A stretch of 64,000 nt of DNA from Sphingobium chungbukense (GTDB lineage: Bacteria; Pseudomonadota; Alphaproteobacteria; Sphingomonadales; Sphingomonadaceae). The position numbers and the translations under genes are program-made. Numbering within the stretch: position 1 is the stretch's first letter; the number at the start of each line of letters is the position of its first letter. The stretch spans positions 248,001 through 312,000 of the forward strand of contig NZ_LBIC01000003.1 in NCBI RefSeq assembly GCF_001005725.1, in the 5' to 3' direction. The notes beneath the pieces are model-generated. The model saw nothing but the letters and a program-made list of their open reading frames with translations. It was not told where the DNA came from and did no database searches. Shown here piece after piece: positions 45,132 to 53,713 of the stretch.

Positions 45132-45767
45132 CTATGGGCTTTGGGAACCCAGCATGGCGTCGATACGCGCGATATTGCCTTCCAGTTCCTTGCGGATCTC
45201 GCTGCCTTCGGGCGCGCTGGCGGCGAGCGGGCCCCAAAGCGCCCGCGCTTCCTTGAGCTGTCCCGCGCGGGCGAGCGCCAAACCGTAGAAATAGCGCGGC
45301 GCCGGTCCACCCGGATCGATCGCCATGGCCCTCCGATAGGCAAAGTCCGCCGCAGGCGACATGACGCCTCCGGCATGGGCCACCAGCGCATTGCCGAAGC
45401 CCAGCCACAAATTGGGATCGTCGGGCATTTCCCGCAGGCCCGAAAGCAGCACATTGGCCGCTTCCCTGGTCTTGCCCTGTCGCCCAAGACCGTCGGAGAG
45501 CAACAGCCACTGGCCCGCCTTGCCATAGCGTTCCGCCATGCCGCGGCGCTGCTCGGCCAGCTTTTCATCAAAGGCGGCTCCGCTCTTTTCCTCCGCTTGC
45601 CGGGATGCCCCGGCAAGGGCGGGCCGCCCCTGCCATGCATAGCCCGCAAGACCGAGCAGCAATGCCGCCGCGGTGATTTCCCAGGATGAGCGCGGTATAC
45701 GACCGACGGCCAGGATCGCGACAAGAGCGCCCACCGCCATGACAATCGCGATGATCCAACCCGTCAT
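45132..45767 (-). CDS. ccmI: Cytochrome c biogenesis TPR protein (CcmI/CycH C-terminal type)
   Basis: Predicted to hold apocytochrome c for haem ligation. The 211-residue protein has two N-terminal membrane segments (about 1-20 and 30-48), then TPR repeats (YGKAGQWLLLSDGLGRQGKTREA, PNLWLGFGNALVAHAG, PRYFYGLALARAGQLKEAR). It is shorter than full CcmI. The start at 45767 makes an ATGA overlap with ccmH. Last gene of the ccmCDEFGHI run. Confidence 0.85.
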   Translation of the reverse strand: MTGWIIAIVMAVGALVAILAVGRIPRSSWEITAAALLLGLAGYAWQGRPALAGASRQAEEKSGAAFDEKLAEQRRGMAERYGKAGQWLLLSDGLGRQGKTREAANVLLSGLREMPDDPNLWLGFGNALVAHAGGVMSPAADFAYRRAMAIDPGGPAPRYFYGLALARAGQLKEARALWGPLAASAPEGSEIRKELEGNIARIDAMLGSQSP

Positions 45768-46171
45768 GACCGCCTCCGCTTGATTCGGCCGCGCACGATC
45801 AGCAGCCCCAGCCCCAGAAACAACAGCGGGGCAGCCCATAGCGGCCATAGGATCGGTTCGGCCGTCGGCTCATAACTCACCCAGTCGCCATAGCGCTCGA
45901 TCAGCCAGGCGCGGATATGCTCGGGCTGCTCGCCCGCCATGATACGTTCCCGAATCTGGGAGCGCAGGTCGCCCGCCATGCTGGCGTTGCTGTCCGCGAT
46001 CGACTGGCTCTGACAGGTGAGGCAACGGATAGTCTCCATGAGCGTCCGCGCCTTCTTCTCCAGCGCCGGATCGTCGATCTGACGGTCGGCATAGGGTGCG
46101 GGCGGCAGCGCGGACTGCGCCAGGGCGGGCGCGCTCAACATCAACAGGAGCATGACCAGCAGCCCCCTCAT
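45764..46171 (-). CDS. ccmH: Cytochrome c maturation protein CcmH
   Basis: Membrane-anchored thiol oxidoreductase that reduces apocytochrome c before haem attachment. The 135-residue protein has a signal peptide (MRGLLVMLLLMLSAPALA), the periplasmic redox motif RCLTCQSQSIADS with two cysteines near residues 50-53, IRERIMAGEQPEHIRAWLIERYGDWV, and a C-terminal membrane anchor. It overlaps both neighbours by four bases. Confidence 0.94.
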   Translation of the reverse strand: MRGLLVMLLLMLSAPALAQSALPPAPYADRQIDDPALEKKARTLMETIRCLTCQSQSIADSNASMAGDLRSQIRERIMAGEQPEHIRAWLIERYGDWVSYEPTAEPILWPLWAAPLLFLGLGLLIVRGRIKRRRS

Positions 46172-46695
46172 TGCGCGCGCCTCAGCCGGTCGAGGATCAT
46201 CGGCACATCATCCTCGCGGATGTCACCGACATGCTGATAGGCGATGCGGCCCTTGCCATCGATAACGAAGCTTTCCGGCACACCGGAAGAGCCGAGCGCG
46301 ATCTGCACCTCGCTCCGGGCATCAAGGCCGATCCGGGCATAGGGATTGCCGTAGCGCTTGAGGAAGGCGTCGACATCGGGCCGGGCATCGCGGATGGCGA
46401 TGGCGTCGATCTCCACGCCGGCCTGCTTGAGGGCCATGAGTTGCGGCGCTTCCGCGGCACAGGGCACGCACCAACTGGCGAAGATATTGAGCAGGCGGGG
46501 CTTGCCGCTGGCCAGTTCACTATTCGCCAGCGGCGGGCGGTCGCTGGCCGCGGCAGGAAGGACAAAGGGCGGAAGCGGCTTGCCGACCAGCTTCGAGGTG
46601 ATGATCCTGTCGTCCGGACGCAGCAGCCCGCTCGCGAACAGGCCGAAAAAACCGAGGAAAAGCAGAAGTGGCAGCCAGATCAGCAGCTTCCTCAT
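46168..46695 (-). CDS. ccmG: Thiol:disulfide interchange protein CcmG/DsbE
   Basis: Periplasmic thioredoxin-like protein that keeps the apocytochrome haem-binding cysteines reduced. The 175-residue protein has an N-terminal membrane anchor (LLIWLPLLLFLGFFGLFASG), active site FASWCVPCAAEAP near residue 80, the GVPESFVID cis-proline loop, and DGKGRIAYQHVG. The start at 46695 makes an ATGA overlap with ccmF. Confidence 0.94.
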   Translation of the reverse strand: MRKLLIWLPLLLFLGFFGLFASGLLRPDDRIITSKLVGKPLPPFVLPAAASDRPPLANSELASGKPRLLNIFASWCVPCAAEAPQLMALKQAGVEIDAIAIRDARPDVDAFLKRYGNPYARIGLDARSEVQIALGSSGVPESFVIDGKGRIAYQHVGDIREDDVPMILDRLRRAQ

Positions 46696-48632
46696 GCGAG
46701 AGCCTCCGTGGCCTTCCGGGCCCGCCATTTGAGGAGCCATCCCCGCCGCTCCCGTCCGACCAGCGCCAGGGCACCGCCCAGCGCGATCAGGAAGCCACCC
46801 AGCCAGATCAGCGTCACGAAAGGCTTCCACCAGATGCGCAGTTGCCAGCGGCCCTCATCGGCCTCCTGACCCAGCACGACGTAAAGCTGGCCGTTCCAGC
46901 GCGTCAGCAGGGCCGCCTCGGTCGTGGGGGTGGGCGGAGACGCGAAGAAGCGGGATTGCGGATGCATCAGGACCGGCTCGCTACCGCCCCGGCTCACCTC
47001 CACATCGGCCTGAAGCGCGGTCCAGTTATCACCCGCGATCGGGATTATCTGCTTGAACCGCAGCGTCCAGCCCGCCGTCTCCACCATGTCGCCGGGACGT
47101 GCGGCCACCAGCCTCTCGACCGTGAAAGCTGAATCGCAGGCCATGCCCGCCAGGCTGACCGCGCAGCCCAGATGCGCGATCACCATGCCCCATGTGAAAA
47201 GCGGCGTCCGGCGCAGGTTGCGCTTCCACAGCGGCGCCAAGCTGCCCACGGCGACCGCCAGCGCGATCACCAGCCCCAGGAAAGGCAGGATGCCGATCCG
47301 GCCCCAGGCAAACATGGCAAGCGTGATCAGAACGACCGCCCCTGCGACAAGCGGGATCGCCATGCGCCGGCCCACTTCGCGCATCCTGTCGCGGCGCCAT
47401 CGGGTCAGCGGCCCCAGGATCATGACGACCATCAAAGCCAGCGCGATCGGCCCGGCAATCCGGTCGAAATAGGGGGCACCCACCGACACCTTATGGCCGA
47501 AAGCCTCCGTCAGCAGCGGATAGAGCGTGCCGATCAGCACCAGCCCCAGGATCACCGAAAGCAGCAGGTTGTTGACGACCAGCATGGTTTCCCGGCTGAC
47601 CAGTTCGAACGGCGCGCCTTCGCGTACCGCGCCCACGCGCCAGCCGAACAGCGCCAGCGCGCCGCCGATATAGATGCCGAGCAGAACGAGGATGAAGGTC
47701 CCCCGCTCCGGATCGACGGCGAAGGCATGCACGCTGGTCAGGATACCGGACCGGACCAGGAAGGTGCCGACCATCGACATGGAAAAGGCGATCACCGCCA
47801 GCATCACCGTCCAGGCGCGCAGCGCATCGCGGGTCGCCAGCACGGTCACGCTATGCAGCAGCGCGGTCGCCGCCAGCCAGGGCATGAGGGAGGCGTTCTC
47901 CACCGGGTCCCAGAACCACCAGCCGCCCCAGCCCAGTTCATAATAGGCCCAATAGCTGCCCGCCGTGATGCCCAGCGTCAGCAAGATCCAGGCACCCAGC
48001 ACCCAAGGACGCATGGCACGGGCGAAAGCGGCGTCGACCTGCCGGGTGAGCAGCGCCCCGACCGCGAACGAAAAGGCCACGGAAAGACCGACATAGCCAA
48101 GATAGAGGGTCGGTGGATGGAAGGCGAGCCCGGGGTCCTGCAACAGCGGATTGAGCCCCTGCCCGTCCGCCGGGGCCGGATCGATCCGCGCGAAGGGATT
48201 GGAGGCGAAGAGCAGGAAGACATAGAAGCCGAGGCTGATCGCCGCCTGGCCGCCCAGCGTCGCCATGTGCGTTTCACGCCGCAGGGCGCGTTCGAACAGG
48301 GCGACGGCGGCGCCTGCCACGCCCATGACCGTCACCCAGAGCAGCATGGACCCTTCATGATTGCCCCAGGTCCCGGCGAATTTGTAGAGCCAGGGCTTCA
48401 TCGAATGGCTGTTGGTAACGACCAGCAGGACGGACATGTCGGATCGCAGGAACAGCGTGATCAGCAGGGCAAAGGCGATTGCCGTCAAGCACCCTTGCGC
48501 CACGGCGACGGGCCGCACCGCGCCCAGCAGATCGCTTTTGCCGCCCGCAAGGCCGATCGCCACCAGAGCAAGCTGGAGCAGCGCCAGCGAGGCGGCAAGC
48601 CATAATGCGGCAAGGCCGGCCTCAGCAATCAT
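46692..48632 (-). CDS. ccmF: Cytochrome c haem lyase subunit CcmF
   Basis: Large inner-membrane component that attaches haem to apocytochrome c. The 646-residue protein has about 15 membrane segments, the tryptophan-rich WWD motif (ELGWGGWWFWDPVENASLMPW near residue 240), conserved histidines (GTWGNHEGSMLLWV, LAFHPPTLYLGYVG, LLHSVTV, AHLGCAVSLAG) and a periplasmic domain before the last segment. Full length. Confidence 0.96.
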   Translation of the reverse strand: MIAEAGLAALWLAASLALLQLALVAIGLAGGKSDLLGAVRPVAVAQGCLTAIAFALLITLFLRSDMSVLLVVTNSHSMKPWLYKFAGTWGNHEGSMLLWVTVMGVAGAAVALFERALRRETHMATLGGQAAISLGFYVFLLFASNPFARIDPAPADGQGLNPLLQDPGLAFHPPTLYLGYVGLSVAFSFAVGALLTRQVDAAFARAMRPWVLGAWILLTLGITAGSYWAYYELGWGGWWFWDPVENASLMPWLAATALLHSVTVLATRDALRAWTVMLAVIAFSMSMVGTFLVRSGILTSVHAFAVDPERGTFILVLLGIYIGGALALFGWRVGAVREGAPFELVSRETMLVVNNLLLSVILGLVLIGTLYPLLTEAFGHKVSVGAPYFDRIAGPIALALMVVMILGPLTRWRRDRMREVGRRMAIPLVAGAVVLITLAMFAWGRIGILPFLGLVIALAVAVGSLAPLWKRNLRRTPLFTWGMVIAHLGCAVSLAGMACDSAFTVERLVAARPGDMVETAGWTLRFKQIIPIAGDNWTALQADVEVSRGGSEPVLMHPQSRFFASPPTPTTEAALLTRWNGQLYVVLGQEADEGRWQLRIWWKPFVTLIWLGGFLIALGGALALVGRERRGWLLKWRARKATEALA

Positions 48633-48648
48633 CCGCGCCGTTCCCCGC

Positions 48649-49095
48649 TCACTGGTCCGCCTTCATCTTGTGGGTCTCTTCGTCATATTGCATGCCCTGC
48701 AATTCGCGCGGCATGTAGCGCTCGTCATGCTTGGCGAGCAGATTGGTGGCCTGGAAGGTGCCGGCGGCATCGAAAGCGCCTTCCGCCACAACACCTGATC
48801 CTTCCCGGAACAGGTCGGGCGTAATGCCCTTAAAGCTGGCCGGAACCTTAGCCTTGCCGTCGGTGACGTCGAAATGGATGGTGACGCCGTCGCTCGCGCG
48901 CTTCAGGCTGCCCTTGACCACCATGCCACCAAGCCGGATCGCCCGGCCGGGCTCGACGCCCTTGGTCCTGACGTCGTTAGGGACATAGAAATAGGCGGCC
49001 TCGTCCTTGAGCGCGGACGCCGCAAGCAACCCCGCACCGATCAGGGCGGCGAGGGCGACCACGGCCAGGATCAACCGTTGATGCTTTGCCTTCAT
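48649..49095 (-). CDS. ccmE: Cytochrome c maturation haem chaperone CcmE
   Basis: Periplasmic haem chaperone with an N-terminal membrane anchor (LILAVVALAALIGAGLLAASAL). The 148-residue protein has the covalent haem-binding histidine in LLAKHDERYMP near residue 123, with the downstream tyrosine. It starts within the end of ccmD (ATGA overlap) and precedes ccmF by 16 bases. Confidence 0.95.
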   Translation of the reverse strand: MKAKHQRLILAVVALAALIGAGLLAASALKDEAAYFYVPNDVRTKGVEPGRAIRLGGMVVKGSLKRASDGVTIHFDVTDGKAKVPASFKGITPDLFREGSGVVAEGAFDAAGTFQATNLLAKHDERYMPRELQGMQYDEETHKMKADQ

Positions 49096-49223
49096 GCCCG
49101 GTCCGCCAACTGCCGCGCCCTGGCTTCAGCGCTGCGCATCGCGCGCCAGCTCAGAATGCTGATGACGGCGGTGCCCGAAAAGGTCAGCGCATAGGCGCCG
49201 ATCACGAATGCCCACTGGTTCAT
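49092..49223 (-). CDS. ccmD: Haem exporter small subunit CcmD
   Basis: A 43-residue membrane protein (MNQWAFVIGAYALTFSGTAV ... RQLADRA) with one membrane segment and a basic cytosolic tail, exactly between ccmC and ccmE. CcmD helps CcmC hand haem to CcmE and release holo-CcmE. The start at 49223 has GGGTAAGGG upstream, and the stop overlaps the ccmE start by four bases. Confidence 0.88.
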   Translation of the reverse strand: MNQWAFVIGAYALTFSGTAVISILSWRAMRSAEARARQLADRA

Positions 49224-49241
49224 TCCCTTACCCCCGCGTCC

Positions 49242-49964
49242 TCATCCCCGAGCAAGCCGCTGCATCCGTGCTTCGATCTTGTTCTGTGCCAGGATGGCGC
49301 GCATGCGCATCAACACGATCGCGGCGAAAAGCAAGGTGAATCCGATCAGGGTGAAACCGAGCGGCCAGAGCAGCGCATTGTCGATGCTCGATCCCCGCAG
49401 CGTGATGCTGGGGCCTTGATGCAGGCTGTTCCACCACACCACCGACCGGTTGATGATGGGCAGGTTGATCGCGCCGACCAGTCCGAAAATGGCAGTTACC
49501 GGACTGACCCCACCGTTCCCCTGCCGCGCGCTCGCATTGGCGAGGGCGATATAGCCGAGATAGAGGAAGAAGAGCACCAGCATGGAGGTCATGCGCCCGT
49601 CCCATTCCCACCAGGTGCCCCAGGTCGGGCGCCCCCAGATCGATCCGGTGACAAGGCATACCGCCGTGAAAAAGGCACCAGGCATGGCGATCGCCCGTCC
49701 AGCCACGGCGGCAAGCGGATGGCGCCAGACAAGCTGCATCAGTGCCGCCACGGCAATGCCCGTCCAGCCGCCCATGCCCAGCCAGGCGGCAGGCACGTGG
49801 ATATAAAGGATGCGCACCGTATCACCCTGAAGATAGTCCGCGGGCGTCACGAACAGGCCGCAACCCGCCCCGACGAGCAGCAGGATAAGCCCCGGCCAGA
49901 ACAGCCAGGCCGTCAGCGGCCGGACAATCTTGAGGAAGCGCGCAGGATTGGCAAAGCGATGCAT
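49242..49964 (-). CDS. ccmC: Haem exporter CcmC
   Basis: Six-segment membrane protein that presents haem to CcmE. The 240-residue protein has the periplasmic tryptophan-rich motif WGRPTWGTWWEWDGRMTSML near residue 118 and the haem-ligand histidines in YIHVPAAWLGM and SLHQGPSI. It is the first gene of the run; ccmA and ccmB, usually upstream, are absent from this window. It is divergent from purF. Confidence 0.95.
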   Translation of the reverse strand: MHRFANPARFLKIVRPLTAWLFWPGLILLLVGAGCGLFVTPADYLQGDTVRILYIHVPAAWLGMGGWTGIAVAALMQLVWRHPLAAVAGRAIAMPGAFFTAVCLVTGSIWGRPTWGTWWEWDGRMTSMLVLFFLYLGYIALANASARQGNGGVSPVTAIFGLVGAINLPIINRSVVWWNSLHQGPSITLRGSSIDNALLWPLGFTLIGFTLLFAAIVLMRMRAILAQNKIEARMQRLARG

Positions 49965-50148
49965 GGGAGAAGGCTATTAGCTTTCGAAAACGCTCAAGGC
50001 CAGTGGACCTTTTACCCAATGTCGCTCTTCGGAAAATCGCGATCGGGCGGCGCCGCGACCCTTTTTTGTGACAGGCAGGCGACAAATCGTCCCTGACACA
50101 CTATATGCGCGCCAAAGCCGCCCCCGATGGGAGCGGACAGGATTGGCA

Positions 50149-51627
50149 GTGGACCACCAAAAACCCATGTTTACGACGAATCCGTTCGACGACGACAAAC
50201 TGCGTGAGGAATGCGGTATTTTCGGCGTTTTCAATGCTGAAACCGCCTCCGCCATGGTTGCGCTTGGCCTTCATGCGCTTCAGCATCGCGGCCAGGAAGC
50301 CGCCGGCATCACGAGCTGGGACGGCCATGATTTCCATACCCATCGGGCGATGGGGCATGTGGCCGGGAATTTTGACCGCGACGAAGTGATTCGGGGCCTG
50401 CCGGGCGGCGCAGCCTGCGGTCATGTCCGCTATTCGACCACCGGCGAAACCTCGCTGCGCAACGTCCAGCCGCTTTATGCGGAGCTGAGTTCGGGCGGTT
50501 TCGCCGTCGCGCACAACGGCAATATCTCCAATGCCATGAAGCTGCGCCGGGAACTGATCCGGCGCGGGTCCATCTTCCAGTCGACCTCGGACACAGAGGT
50601 CATCATCCATCTGGTCGCCACCTCCACCTATCGTACGCTGCTCGACAAGTTCATCGATGCGCTGAAGCAGGTCGAGGGTGCCTATTCCCTGATCGTCATG
50701 ACGCCCGAGGGCATGATCGCCTGCCGCGATCCGCTGGGCATCCGGCCGCTGGTGATGGGCAAGCTGGGCGATTCGACGATCTTCGCCTCAGAGACCGTCG
50801 CCTTCGACGTGGTCGGCGCGGACTATGTCCGCTCGATCGACCCCGGCGAACTCGTCATCGTCACGCATGACGGCGAAGTGCGCAGCCACCGCCCCTTTGG
50901 CGAAAGCCATGCCCGCCCCTGCATTTTCGAGCATGTCTATTTCAGCCGCCCCGATTCGATCGTCGACGGCTCCAGCGTCTATTCGGTCCGCAAGGCGATC
51001 GGCGCACAACTGGCCATCGAAAATCCGGTCGAAGCGGACTATGTCATCCCGGTGCCCGACAGCGGCGTTCCGGCGGCGATCGGCTATGCCCAGCAGTCAG
51101 GCATTCCTTTCGAACTGGGCATCATCCGCTCGCACTATATCGGCCGCACCTTCATCCAGCCGGGCGACAAGGTCCGCCATCTGGGCGTGAAGCTGAAGCA
51201 TAATGCCAATCGCGCCCTGATCGAGGGCAAGCGCATCGTCCTGATCGACGATTCGATCGTGCGCGGCACCACATCTCTCAAGATCGTGCAGATGATGCGC
51301 GAAGCGGGTGCCAAGGAGGTGCATATGCGCATCGCCAGCCCGCCGACCAGGCATAGCTGCTTCTACGGCGTCGACACGCCGGAGCGCACCAAACTGCTGG
51401 CGCACCGCCTGGACATTGACGGGATGCAGGACTTCATCCACGCCGACAGCCTGTCCTTCATCTCGATCGACGGCCTCTACAAGGCGCTGGGCGAGGCGAA
51501 GCGGGCCGACATCCGGCCGCAATATTGCGATGCCTGCTTCACCGGCGACTATCCCACCACGCTGACCGACCAGGACGAGGCCGTGGTGCAGAACCAACTC
51601 GAACTGCTGGCCGAGCGGGTCGTCTGA
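50149..51627 (+). CDS. purF: Amidophosphoribosyltransferase
   Basis: Commits PRPP to purine synthesis using glutamine. The N-terminal glutaminase domain starts with the catalytic cysteine in REECGIFGVF (exposed by propeptide removal), with HRGQEAAGI and ARYSTTGE-like signatures. The C-terminal phosphoribosyltransferase has the PRPP loop VLIDDSIVRGTTS near residue 365. I chose GTG 50149 because AGGA lies six bases upstream; ATG 50167 is the alternative and matches many homologues, but lacks an SD. About 492 residues. Confidence 0.95.
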   Translation: MDHQKPMFTTNPFDDDKLREECGIFGVFNAETASAMVALGLHALQHRGQEAAGITSWDGHDFHTHRAMGHVAGNFDRDEVIRGLPGGAACGHVRYSTTGETSLRNVQPLYAELSSGGFAVAHNGNISNAMKLRRELIRRGSIFQSTSDTEVIIHLVATSTYRTLLDKFIDALKQVEGAYSLIVMTPEGMIACRDPLGIRPLVMGKLGDSTIFASETVAFDVVGADYVRSIDPGELVIVTHDGEVRSHRPFGESHARPCIFEHVYFSRPDSIVDGSSVYSVRKAIGAQLAIENPVEADYVIPVPDSGVPAAIGYAQQSGIPFELGIIRSHYIGRTFIQPGDKVRHLGVKLKHNANRALIEGKRIVLIDDSIVRGTTSLKIVQMMREAGAKEVHMRIASPPTRHSCFYGVDTPERTKLLAHRLDIDGMQDFIHADSLSFISIDGLYKALGEAKRADIRPQYCDACFTGDYPTTLTDQDEAVVQNQLELLAERVV

Positions 51628-51712
51628 CCGCCTTTTTCAGCCGTTGAATGGACAAGTCCGGCGCCTTGCTGCATCGGGCTTGTCCCTGCCTGACCCTCAT
51701 GAGGGAAATTCC

Positions 51713-52420
51713 ATGTCGACGCAGCCTCTTTCCGGTAAACTGGCCCTCGTGACCGGCGCGAGCCGGGGCATCGGCGCCGCCACTGCGCAAGCTCTGGCCG
51801 CTGCGGGCGCTCATGTCATCCTGACCGCGCGGACCGGGGGCGCGCTGGAAGAGGTGGAGGACCGCATCCATCAGGCAGGCGGCAGCGCAACCATCGCACC
51901 GCTCGATCTGGTCGACGGTGAAAGCATCGGACGGTTGGCGCAGGCCATTTCGGGACGTTGGCAGGCGCTCGATATTCTCGTGCTGAATGCCGCGACGTTG
52001 GGCAGCCTGGCTTCGGTTCCCGCCATCGATGCCAAGGAATTCGCCCGATTGCTCACGCTCAACATTGCCGCGCCCCAAGCGTTGATCGCCGCCTTTGACG
52101 CTATGCTCCGGGCAAGCGACGATGCCCGCGTGGTGGCGCTCACCTCATCGGTCGGCGCGCAGCCGCGGGCCTATTGGGGTGCCTATGGCGCGTCCAAGGC
52201 GGCGCTGGAAACGCTGGTCGGCGCCTATGGCGAGGAAGTGAAGAACATCTCCGCCATCCGCACCCATATCGTCGATCCGGGCGCCACGCGAACCGCGATG
52301 CGGGCGCGCGCCTTCCCCGGTGAGGATGCCGCAACGCTCAAGGACCCGTCGGTCGTGGGGAACGCCATAGCCGATCTGGTCGTGGCCGACACGCCGACCG
52401 GCCATCGAGTCCGGATCTAG
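51713..52420 (+). CDS. Short-chain dehydrogenase/reductase
   Basis: NAD(P)-dependent oxidoreductase of unknown substrate. The 235-residue protein has the cofactor loop TGASRGIGAATA near residue 17, the NAA segment, catalytic serine in ALTSSVGA and YGASKAA (YxxxK) near 155. The start at 51713 follows GAGGGA; the longer open frame lacks an SD. It lies 85 bases after purF and may share its transcript. Its TAG overlaps the stop of the convergent cfa gene in a CTAG. Confidence 0.87.
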   Translation: MSTQPLSGKLALVTGASRGIGAATAQALAAAGAHVILTARTGGALEEVEDRIHQAGGSATIAPLDLVDGESIGRLAQAISGRWQALDILVLNAATLGSLASVPAIDAKEFARLLTLNIAAPQALIAAFDAMLRASDDARVVALTSSVGAQPRAYWGAYGASKAALETLVGAYGEEVKNISAIRTHIVDPGATRTAMRARAFPGEDAATLKDPSVVGNAIADLVVADTPTGHRVRI

Positions 52421-53678
52421 GATTTCACCAGCGTCACCTGCGCGACGTCGATGCTGCCGCCCCGGAAACCGCCCTCGCAATACATGAGATAATAGCGCCA
52501 CAGATCGACGAAGTGCTGGTCGAAGCTGGAGGGCAAATGCCCCTTGTCGATCGCACGGTCGAAGCGTTCCCGCCAGCGCCGCAGCGTCTCCGCATAATGG
52601 GGCCGAAACGGTGGACGTCCCGCCATTGCAGCCCCTGTTCTTCCGCCAACCGACGGAAGCGGCTTTCGGACATCAACATGCCGCCGGGGAAGATATGGGT
52701 CTGGATGAAATCGGCGCCGCGCGCATAATTTTCGAATAGGGCGTCATCGATCAATATATATTGGATCGCCGCCCGGCCGCCGGGCTTGAGCAGCCGCGCG
52801 ATCGCCTCGACATAAGCAGGCCAATAGCGTTCGCCGACGGCCTCCACCATTTCCACGCTGGTGATCGCGTCATATTGCCCCTGGGCGTCGCGATAGTCGC
52901 GCAGGATGATGTTGGCCCCAGACCCCAGCCGGTCTCGCGCATATTCCGCCTGCTCGACCGACAGGGTGAGACCGTCATAGCGGATCGCACAGCGCTCCAT
53001 CGCCTGTTCGGCCAGACCGCCCCAACCGCAGCCGATCTCCAGCAGGGAATCGCCTTCCTTGAGGTTCAGCCGGTCGAGAATCGCATCGACCTTCCGTTGC
53101 TGCGCCCGCTCCAGGCTTTCGATTCGATCCTCGGGATCGCGGAACAAGGCACTGGAATAATGCATGTTCCTGTCGAGCCAGAGGCCATAGAAATCATTGC
53201 CCAGATCATAATGATAGGCGATGTTCCGGCGCGACCCCTTGCGGCTGTTGCGTCGTGCCCAGTGCATCGCCTGCCCCATCCAGCGCGCGGGACCGGCGGG
53301 ACGGGCGACATTGCCCAAGGCAACGGCATTGGCCATGAACAGTTCGAACAGCGGGACCGGGTCGGGGCTGGTCCATTCACCCCGCGCCCAGGCCATGTAC
53401 CAGCCCGCCGAACCGCCGGTGATCAGGCGTAGCAAGGCCCGCCAGCGCAGCAGATGCACTTCGCATTCCGGCCCGGCCGCCCGACAGCCCAGCAGCCGCC
53501 GGCTCCCGTCCGGGAGGATCGCGTGCAGCGATCCCCTTTCCAGTCCCTCATCGATACGGTCGAGCAGCCGATGGAATTGCTGGCCCACCCATCGTCCCAG
53601 CCAGCCGTGATCGCGCGGGTCCAGTCGACGCCGAACCGGAATCGCTGCCCTGCCGCGACGGGGATCAATTGCGTTCAT
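52417..53678 (-). pseudogene. cfa: Cyclopropane-fatty-acyl-phospholipid synthase, C-terminal frameshift
   Basis: SAM-dependent enzyme that makes cyclopropane fatty acids in membrane lipids. Frame 1 (53678 to about 52602, some 359 residues) has IAYHYDLGNDFYGLWLD, the SAM motif LLEIGCGWGGLAEQAM and GGRAAIQYILID. At DVHRFGP the family sequence HYAETLRRWRERFD ... WRYYLMYCEGGFRGG continues in another frame ending at 52417. One base is missing in the G run at 52599-52602 (plus strand). Left uncorrected, the protein gains a wrong Ser/Ala-rich tail. Mutation, assembly error or slippage are all possible. Confidence 0.85.
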
Positions 53679-53713
53679 TCCAGCACTCTGCCTGATGGTT
53701 TACGCCGTCGCAA

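Noticed and set aside
47172..48605. Long open frame antisense to ccmF
   Set aside because: Low-complexity Gln/Arg/Asp composition; ccmF on the minus strand has clear motifs.
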